Shown here piece after piece: positions 33,258 to 38,292 of a stretch of DNA of 38,292 nt. Origin of the DNA: Lachnospiraceae bacterium (lineage in GTDB: Bacteria; Bacillota; Clostridia; Lachnospirales; Lachnospiraceae). The DNA is taken from contig JAQXGF010000143.1 in NCBI GenBank assembly GCA_029006155.1, forward strand, positions 1 to 38,292. The letters are read 5' to 3'. The notes below the pieces were generated by a model. It saw only the letters and a program-made list of their open reading frames with translations, was not told where the DNA came from and did no database searches. Position numbers and translations under genes: made by a program. Within the stretch, counting starts at the first letter, position 1, and each line of letters opens with the position of its first letter.

Positions 33258-33308
33258 AAAAAGGTATCTATATGAACTGATATAGCCCATAGAGATACCC
33301 TTTGTTTT
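33258..33308. terminator. Bidirectional terminator between convergent genes
   Basis: GGTATCT (33263-33269) pairs with AGATACC (33293-33299), flanked by AAAAA on the left and CTTTGTTTT on the right, so it can end transcripts from both strands. Confidence 0.7.
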
Positions 33309-33395
33309 ATATGTTCTGTTAATTTAGTCAAGCGGATATTTGTCTTCTCAGGGTAATATGAGGATGCTGGGAAAATTTATGTTATCCGGTATCGT

Positions 33396-34037
33396 TTAGT
33401 CTGCATGTGGATCAATTAAGAAGCACGGCTCTGCCTCCGTCCGCTCCATGATCACCGCCTCGCGCAGTGCCGGGTCGCCCATCTCATAATAATCAGAGCC
33501 AGTGCGGTTCAGCCGTTCGATGGAGACGCTGCGGTTCGCGCGCTTTGGCATGTCATAAAGGAAGTGGATCTCGTCCGTGCGGTATTCCTCGTCGAATTCC
33601 GGGTCGTCTTCCTCTTCATAATACGGGTCGAAGAGCAGCGCCCGCCCGTCATCGGTCAGTCCGGTCAGCAGGACGTAGTGCGGGCATTCCAGAATCAGGC
33701 GGATCTGAACAGCCGCGCCTCTTTTGAGCGCCTCGTACACCGGGGACCCCGGAGCGAGCGTCACCACATCGCCGGAGAGAAATTCACAGTGGATCGGAAA
33801 GTTGCGTGTCTCTGCAAAATGATTCATCCAGTTGGTGAGATAGTGCATCGCCGCTGCCGAAGTGCCGCGCCGACACAGCTCTCCCTTCGTATTATACGTG
33901 TCCATCGTATAGAGCATAATAAATTTGACAATATCCGGAAAGATCTCCTCCCGGTCAAAAAGATAGCGGACGCCGTTCAGAAACGAAACCGGTCCGCAGT
34001 CATACTCGCTGGTCTGGTAATTTAAAACATTTTTCAT
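33396..34037 (-). CDS. Stand-alone C39-like cysteine peptidase family protein
   Basis: 213 residues. The start NYQTSEYDCGPVSFLNGVRY is typical of the papain-like C39 peptidase fold: Gln8 (oxyanion), nucleophile Cys14, then His120 in CPHYVLLTG and Asp137 in LFDPYY as the likely triad. Unlike bacteriocin exporters, there is no ABC transporter or membrane segment attached, and no signal peptide, so it would act in the cytoplasm. An acidic run EEEDDPEFDEEY follows the Asp. The substrate is unknown; processing of a small peptide or a conjugate is a guess. It has its own promoter at 34080-34108 and GGCGGGATG before the start. It is G+C rich like the main chromosome, unlike the genes further right. 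Confidence 0.75.
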   Translation of the reverse strand: MKNVLNYQTSEYDCGPVSFLNGVRYLFDREEIFPDIVKFIMLYTMDTYNTKGELCRRGTSAAAMHYLTNWMNHFAETRNFPIHCEFLSGDVVTLAPGSPVYEALKRGAAVQIRLILECPHYVLLTGLTDDGRALLFDPYYEEEDDPEFDEEYRTDEIHFLYDMPKRANRSVSIERLNRTGSDYYEMGDPALREAVIMERTEAEPCFLIDPHAD

Positions 34038-34079
34038 AGGTTCATCCCGCCTGTTTTCTCATAAGAATTATTCTCAACT

Positions 34080-34108
34080 ACTGTATCGCCAGTGGGAGGA
34101 TTTGTCAA
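34080..34108 (-). promoter_or_regulatory. Promoter of the C39-like peptidase gene
   Basis: On the minus strand TTGACA (34108-34103) and TACAGT (34085-34080) have a 17 bp spacer, about 43 bases before the start codon. Confidence 0.7.
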
Positions 34109-34130
34109 GATTTTATCAGAATTCTAACTT

Positions 34131-34502
34131 TTAACTTTTATGATATTGTCTGGAGAATTCAGCAAAAAATAAAACGATACTTCGGCGGATGAAACTAAAA
34201 ACAAGATAAAAGACAAAAGTAAAAAGGAAGAAATACTGAGGCAGCCAGTCAATCTCCTTATTTGGCTGACACAGGCAGTCAATAAAATTCAGATGAAGCA
34301 GATTCGTATTCAGGTAAATGCGAATACAGGGGATAAAGAAACCATAATCATACGCATATAATTGCGTACCACTGGCGATCCCAGAAGCCTCCTGCCCCAA
34401 AAGAAGGCAGAAGAAGAAAACACATACCAGGGCATATTCCTTCCATGAAAGCTTTAATGTATTGGAGAATGCAAGAAAAATTTTTTTGAACGTGTAATTC
34501 AT
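34131..34502 (-). CDS. Small membrane protein of unknown function
   Basis: 123 residues. A short basic, amphipathic start (MNYTFKKIFLAFSNTLKLSW) leads into a first membrane helix (YALVCVFFFCLLLG), then a loop of about 50 residues with CLCQP, and a second helix (YFFLFTFVFYLVFSFI) followed by a basic end. The shape recalls the first part of small ABC-2 type permeases, but the rest is missing and I cannot assign it. GGAGGG seven bases upstream supports ATG 34502. It lies behind a strong terminator-like stem (34540-34582), so it is read through weakly or has a promoter I did not find. The DNA is A+T rich. Confidence 0.6.
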   Translation of the reverse strand: MNYTFKKIFLAFSNTLKLSWKEYALVCVFFFCLLLGQEASGIASGTQLYAYDYGFFIPCIRIYLNTNLLHLNFIDCLCQPNKEIDWLPQYFFLFTFVFYLVFSFIRRSIVLFFAEFSRQYHKS

Positions 34503-34539
34503 AAATGAACCCTCCTGCAGCATGAGATAACTCGAATGA

Positions 34540-34582
34540 GAAAATAAGGCTGAGTATTTGAAAAAATTTCAGCCTTATTTTC
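34540..34582 (-). terminator. Stem-loop terminator after the exported-protein gene
   Basis: A 14 bp perfect stem, GAAAATAAGGCTGA (34540-34553) and TCAGCCTTATTTTC (34569-34582). Read on the minus strand, the 3' arm is itself U-rich (TTATTTT). It starts nine bases after the stop of the gene at 34591-35226. Confidence 0.65.
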
Positions 34583-34590
34583 AAGTTTAT

Positions 34591-35226
34591 TTAAGATTTA
34601 AGATAGAAATTAAAAGAATAAGTTCTGTTTTGCGATAAGATTTTGCCTATGCCATTTACAATGATATAGGTATCTAAAACTCCCGTTAATGTAATCGTTA
34701 GATGCCTTCTTGTTGAAGTAAATGATTTGCTTGCACGTCGCTGCTTCCACGAAAAGTTTACAGGAAAACGGATTCCAGTAAGCCAAGACTTAATATTGGA
34801 AACATTTTTGAAAAAGTAATAGCCGACTTGAGCTTTGTTTTTGGTATATGTAAATTCGCAGTTAATATAAACTGGCGGCACCGGAATAGGATTTACTCCT
34901 ATCGTCTTCTTTGAACTCATTGTTGCACGGGTGGATGGAGTAGGAATGTCTTCAATACAATCAGTTAAATCGGTTGTTCCGGCATCAAAATTTTTTAAGT
35001 ATTCGTCAAGATCATTTACAACAACAGGTTGAATATCTCCGGAACTGATTTTTTCTTGCTCTTCGGCAGTTAATTCATGAATAATCGGTGCTTCGCAAGT
35101 GACAGAAGCTTTGCCGCATATGATGTCAGAAGATTCATCTTTCGCCATCGAAGTAATTGCAGGAGAAAAGCTTGTTAAAACTGTAATACACGCGAGGATA
35201 AAAGCAGTTATTTTATGTCTTCTCAT
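34591..35226 (-). CDS. Exported protein of unknown function
   Basis: 211 residues with an N-terminal signal peptide: MRRHK, hydrophobic ITAFILACITVLTSF, then a likely cleavage region around SPAITSMAKD. The mature part starts with an acidic segment containing a repeated-looking SSDIICGKASVTCEAP and IHELTAEEQEKISSGD, followed by a basic, beta-rich C-terminal half with a KQRRASKSFTSTRRH stretch. No transmembrane helix other than the signal is seen. I recognise no family. GAAAGGAAATTAAT precedes the ATG. It lies 35 bases after the frameshifted exported-protein gene and ahead of a terminator, so it is probably the last gene of that operon. Confidence 0.7.
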   Translation of the reverse strand: MRRHKITAFILACITVLTSFSPAITSMAKDESSDIICGKASVTCEAPIIHELTAEEQEKISSGDIQPVVVNDLDEYLKNFDAGTTDLTDCIEDIPTPSTRATMSSKKTIGVNPIPVPPVYINCEFTYTKNKAQVGYYFFKNVSNIKSWLTGIRFPVNFSWKQRRASKSFTSTRRHLTITLTGVLDTYIIVNGIGKILSQNRTYSFNFYLKS

Positions 35227-35261
35227 ATTAATTTCCTTTCAGATTTGAGCCATTATTATAA

Positions 35262-35712
35262 TTAGGAAATTTTATTTACATAGCCACATCTGGAACAGGT
35301 TTTGCTACCCTTTTTATAAGTATGTTTATATTTGTTTAAGACAGTTCTTTCATAAAAATTAGTTTTGCCACACTTAGTACATTTTTTTTGCTGCACACGT
35401 GCAGTTTCATAACAATAAGTATATGTTCCTATATTGCGAATGGCAGTTTTTGGCTTACCGTAATTAACCAGCAAATGAACAGAACAGGTTTTTCCAAATA
35501 ACTGCATCTCGTCAGAAAGAATTTCTACAGTATAGGTGAAATCATTTTCGACGGATATTACTTTGGCTTTTGAGCCATCTTCTTCAATGAAAATATCCCC
35601 GACTTTTGGAGTGGAGAGTGAGTCCTCTTCAGTGGCGGCATATACATTTGATGTGGAAATAAAGCAAAGAATTGTGAGCAGGTAGCAGAGATGTTTAACG
35701 ATTTTTTTTCAT
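35262..35712 (-). pseudogene. Exported zinc-ribbon protein gene with a +1 shift in an A8 tract after the start codon
   Basis: AGGAGG lies eight bases before ATG (35712-35710), which is followed by eight A (35709-35702). As written, the ATG frame stops after five codons. With seven A, the frame would read MKKIVKHLCYLLTILCFIS and a cleavage site NVYAATEED, a textbook signal peptide, then run 149 residues to TAA at 35264-35262. The mature protein has a domain starting PKVGDIFIEEDG and a four-cysteine zinc ribbon (CTKCG and CSRCG) at its end. No other good start exists in the long frame before ATG 35507. It may be phase variable, use transcriptional slippage, be a decaying gene, or reflect a sequencing error in the homopolymer. 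Confidence 0.7.
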
Positions 35713-35735
35713 GATAGAATCCTCCTGTTATGTGG

Positions 35736-36254
35736 TTAGTTAAAAAAATCTGGATTTTCGATTTGCATCCGTTGAGTAATAAAACTTCCATATTCATTAA
35801 CTGCAATGACTTCCTCAACGTCGAAAATAATACTTTGATCATTTGGATTTAAAGGATGAATTTGAACAATATCTCCGATTTCAATATTTGAATACCAGGA
35901 TTTTAATTGCTCTTTAGTAAAATCAGTAGTTTCTTTTGGCTCCCAAGTAGTGAGAAGAAGATCGTCTGCATTTTTGTAATTAGATAGTACATATAGATCG
36001 TTTTTCTGAAACCATTCGCCAAGTGGTAAAACATCAAAAGTATTATCAAAATTTAAATTTAAAATGATGTCTTTTTCTTCCATGTTAAGATAAACAGAAG
36101 ATGTGTAAATATCATAGACATTTAGATTATCTAAGATATTTACTTTTTTGCTGTTTTCAATAGAATCTGCTTCTCTGGCAGCGCAGGATGGAAAGGTTGC
36201 TGCGCCCATTAGAGATAGAACTGTAAAAACAGTAAGGATCGCTTTTTGGGCCAT
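35736..36254 (-). CDS. Exported protein of unknown function
   Basis: 172 residues with a signal peptide (MAQKAILTVFTVLSLMGAATF) ending near PSCAAREAD; the Cys could be a lipidation site, but the preceding residues fit a lipobox poorly, so signal peptidase I cleavage after SCAA is equally likely. The mature part has a segment GDIVQIHPLN followed by IIFDVEEVIAVNEYGSF, which resembles the GDIFIEEDG...KVISVENDFTYTV segment of the next gene, so the two may share a domain. ATG 36254 is preferred; an in-frame GTG at 36263 is possible. Neither has a strong ribosome binding site, although an unused AGGAGGG lies about 45 bases upstream. Confidence 0.65.
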   Translation of the reverse strand: MAQKAILTVFTVLSLMGAATFPSCAAREADSIENSKKVNILDNLNVYDIYTSSVYLNMEEKDIILNLNFDNTFDVLPLGEWFQKNDLYVLSNYKNADDLLLTTWEPKETTDFTKEQLKSWYSNIEIGDIVQIHPLNPNDQSIIFDVEEVIAVNEYGSFITQRMQIENPDFFN

Positions 36255-36323
36255 TTTATTCACCAGCTTTCTATTTTGTTAATGACTAAAAGTGCGTCGC
36301 CCCTCCTTTCATCTGTATGTTTA

Positions 36324-36383
36324 ATTTTAATATAATTGCAAGTTCTTAAAATTTTTGCTATATGATTCTTAACAGTTCTTAAC
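36324..36383 (-). promoter_or_regulatory. Promoter region with three TTCTTAA direct repeats (probable response-regulator sites)
   Basis: On the plus strand, GATTCTTAAC (36364-36373) is followed directly by AGTTCTTAAC (36374-36383), a 10 bp period, and AGTTCTTAAA (36341-36350) lies 23 bp away. On the minus strand a -10-like TAAAAT is at 36329-36324, and its -35 position overlaps the third repeat. Direct repeats of about one helical turn just upstream of a weak promoter are typical for OmpR-family activators, and such a regulator is encoded next door. Confidence 0.5.
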
Positions 36384-36421
36384 AAAAAAATATCTGATGA
36401 AATCAAGTGTTCGAAGAAGAT

Positions 36422-37738
36422 TTAGACTGGCTGGCTTATGGGTGTTTTTGGGAAAAAGAGACGAAGAGAAAAGGATTGTTCCTGATTTATAATTTCGATT
36501 TTTCCATTCATTTTTTTCATCATATTTTTTACACTAATAAGGCCAGTTTTTGAGCTGGAAATAAATGTAGAAGGCAATTTTTTTGTGTTTGTAAAGGATA
36601 ATATTTCGTAGGTATCGTCGTAAGATGTTGTAACATAAATATTTTGCTCTGAAGAGGCATACTTGGTAATATTCGAAGCAATATTATCGAATATGCGAAC
36701 AAGATAATCGTAATTTATACAAACTGTTGATTCATCCCATTTAAAATGCAGATTTGTCCGAAAACCATTTTGCGTTAGATATTCTGATAAAGAAGACAAA
36801 AAATCATAAATTGCTTCTTTGAAAAATTCAGGGGAATCTAAGGATGACGTTAGTTCTCGGTTGATTAAAGAATATTCAAATATATGATTGGCCTGTTGCT
36901 TTAATTGATGAAGTTTGAGATCAATTTTTTCAATATAATTTCGGGCTTCCGTATTACATTCAGGGCAAATATCGTAAAGAAATTTTGTATATAAGAGCAA
37001 AGAAGTTAAAGGTGTACGAAGGTCATGAGACATTTCACGGATCATTCGTTGATTTTCCTGAACAGCAAGGGCTTCCTTTTGGGCCTGATCTTTTAATGCT
37101 TTTCGCATATTATCAAGGCTGTTGGCCAATGTGCCAAGTTCATCTGTGCCTTTTACTGAAATGCAATAATCTAAATCTCCACTTTCCAGTATTTGAATTT
37201 CATGATTCAGAATGAGGATATATTTTATCTTTGACTTGATAAAAATAAGAAGAGCGCAAATGAAAATTAAAAAACACAGTACTAAAATGATAAATTTTAT
37301 TCCTGCATAAAGTTTCCAGACATTTGCACCGGCAATATATACTTCAACATTGATATCAGCGAAAGATAAGAAAAAGCTGTCGCGCCATACAGAAAAATAG
37401 GACGATTCCTTTTCGGTATCATTATCACCGAAATTATCCCACTCATATAAAAGCTTTTCGCCATCGTAAAGCTGAAGAAGGGTGATCTGAGAAGAGTTTA
37501 AATATGGGGTGAGGGCAGTAAGATCAGTTGTAGACAAATGTTTATCGGTGACAAATTTCTGCAGACGTTCTATCTGCACAGAACGCCAGAGATGATCATA
37601 GTCTGTTTTCTTCAGATAGGTACTAAGGCTATGATCACAGATGGCAGACAGAAAGAAAAACAGAAATAATGAAAATGTAGCAGAAAAAATGATATGCTTT
37701 ATAAGTTGGCCATATAGAGAATTACTGATTTTCTTCAT
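36422..37738 (-). CDS. Sensor histidine kinase with atypical ATP lid
   Basis: 438 residues. TM1 is about 14-34 and TM2 about 146-168, enclosing an extracytoplasmic sensor of about 110 residues. A HAMP region (170-225) leads to the H-box MSHDLRTPLT with phospho-acceptor His238. The N-box is FDNIASNITKYA (350-361). The usual G1 box D-x-G-x-G is replaced by SFTNTKKLP, and the lid continues to a G2-like SSSKTGLISVKNMMKKMNGK. This N-containing lid is known in some Firmicutes kinases linked to peptide sensing. The start overlaps the response regulator end by 17 bases, so the pair is cotranscribed, regulator first. The signal is unknown. Confidence 0.9.
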   Translation of the reverse strand: MKKISNSLYGQLIKHIIFSATFSLFLFFFLSAICDHSLSTYLKKTDYDHLWRSVQIERLQKFVTDKHLSTTDLTALTPYLNSSQITLLQLYDGEKLLYEWDNFGDNDTEKESSYFSVWRDSFFLSFADINVEVYIAGANVWKLYAGIKFIILVLCFLIFICALLIFIKSKIKYILILNHEIQILESGDLDYCISVKGTDELGTLANSLDNMRKALKDQAQKEALAVQENQRMIREMSHDLRTPLTSLLLYTKFLYDICPECNTEARNYIEKIDLKLHQLKQQANHIFEYSLINRELTSSLDSPEFFKEAIYDFLSSLSEYLTQNGFRTNLHFKWDESTVCINYDYLVRIFDNIASNITKYASSEQNIYVTTSYDDTYEILSFTNTKKLPSTFISSSKTGLISVKNMMKKMNGKIEIINQEQSFSLRLFFPKTPISQPV

Positions 37739-38171
37739 GAAATTTGTATCCTTTCCCCCATACTGTCTGAATTAAACAGGGATTGCTTGGTGTTTCTTCA
37801 ATTTTTTTACGTAATTTGCGTATATGTACCATCACTGTACCATTACATGAGTAAAAATAGGGTTCGTTCCATATTTGTTCATATAAGACCTGTGTAGAGT
37901 AAATTCGACCGGGATGTTTGATAAAAAGTAATAATAATTGAAATTCGATACTTGTTAGATTTATTTCTTTTCCATTGATGGATACGGTATCATTTTCCTC
38001 ATTTACCAGAATGTTACCAGAATGAATGATATGGGACTCATTTGAGGGATATTTCTGGGCTTCGTTATATTTTCGGTATCTGCGAATAAGCGCTTTTATT
38101 CTTCCTAATAGTTCTGCACATGAAAACGGTTTTGTAAGATAATCATCCCCCCCGCAGCCTGTCCGAAAACC
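37722..38171 (-). pseudogene. OmpR-family response regulator, truncated within the receiver domain
   Basis: 149 residues of open frame. It begins with GFRTGCGGDDYLTKPF, the end of a receiver domain containing the conserved Lys of the TKP motif, then a linker and a complete winged-helix DNA-binding domain (INLTSIEFQLLLLFIKHPGR to QTVWGKGYKF). The phospho-acceptor Asp and about the first 95 residues are absent. A stop codon (TAA 38174-38172) lies just upstream in this frame and the sequence beyond it is not receiver-like. The break has the look of an insertion. It ends inside the kinase gene (TAA 37724-37722). The rest of the gene may lie beyond the window, on the other side of an inserted element. 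Confidence 0.75.
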
Positions 38172-38292
38172 TTATTTTTAGGCATAAATTTAGCCCCTTT
38201 CCTTCATCTGTGACATTGAAAACTGAATAAAATACACAGGATGAAGAAAGAGGCTTATGCCTGTTCCATCAATTCCATCATTTTTTGAAATC
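38172..38292 (-). mobile_element. Probable end of an insertion sequence interrupting the response regulator
   Basis: Sequence from about 38172 to the right edge does not continue the receiver domain. On the minus strand a frame ending FQKMMELMEQA followed by TAA (38257-38255) could be the last residues of a transposase, leaving about 80 bases to the junction. The family cannot be told from so little, and the exact boundary lies somewhere in 38154-38174. The other end and any target duplication are outside the window. Confidence 0.4.

Noticed and set aside
35558-35842. Minus-strand open frame of 94 codons spanning the two exported-protein genes
   Set aside because: It overlaps the true coding frames of both neighbours in the wrong phase; the signal peptide and zinc-ribbon protein are read in another frame.
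1-38292. CRISPR array, rRNA genes, prophage or replication origin
   Set aside because: No regularly spaced direct repeats, rRNA sequence, phage structural genes or DnaA-box cluster were seen.

Overview
The window reads as a chromosomal segment of a Gram-positive anaerobe of the class Clostridia, most likely Lachnospiraceae. This rests on the cysS-mrnC-rlmB gene order, a single-chain clade II FGAM synthase, an HPr-like protein without the usual phosphocarrier His, strong AGGAGG-type ribosome binding sites, TTG/GTG starts and sigma-A promoters with 17-18 bp spacers. The taxonomic call is inference from gene content only.

Layout. 1-2441: the tail of an unidentified gene, then a two-gene radical SAM / DUF4130 DNA-metabolism operon whose promoter carries two LexA boxes. 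2442-3103: a spacer and an HPr-like protein. 3349-5718: a DinG/XPD-type iron-sulfur helicase fused to an N-terminal PD-(D/E)XK nuclease-like domain. 5834-12789: purL, overlapping by one base a membrane-anchored CapA-family phosphatase with a very acidic cytoplasmic arm. 13035-15275: a degenerate Y1-transposase-derived protein, a lipoprotein and a PAP2-family membrane phosphatase. 15433-15593: tRNA-Val and tRNA-Met with one promoter and a terminator. 15746-18172: an IlvD/Edd-family dehydratase and a KDPG aldolase, which together look like a sugar-acid route to pyruvate. 18344-21903: ispF, then cysS, mrnC and rlmB. 22101-24979: a KtrB/KtrA-type potassium uptake pair and a small membrane protein. 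25154-32644: a complete peptide-type ABC importer (binding protein, two permeases, two ATPases), followed by a small tail-anchored protein. In this importer both the binding protein and the second permease carry large extra extracytoplasmic segments, the latter built from about four repeats.

About 33.3-38.2 kb differs from the rest. All genes are on the minus strand, and from 34.1 kb the DNA is visibly richer in A+T. It encodes a stand-alone C39-like cysteine peptidase, a small membrane protein, three exported proteins, a sensor kinase with an atypical ATP lid, and an OmpR-type response regulator cut off inside its receiver domain by unrelated sequence that looks like an insertion-sequence end. 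One exported-protein gene has its start codon separated from its signal peptide by an A8 tract that is one base out of frame, a candidate phase-variable or slippage switch. Direct repeats upstream of the first exported-protein gene look like response-regulator sites. I read this as a horizontally acquired, surface-directed two-component cassette of unknown function.

The points most worth following up are the SOS-controlled radical SAM operon, the repeat domain in the ABC permease, the three tandem stem-loops inside the ABC operon, the A8 frameshift gene and the truncated regulator.
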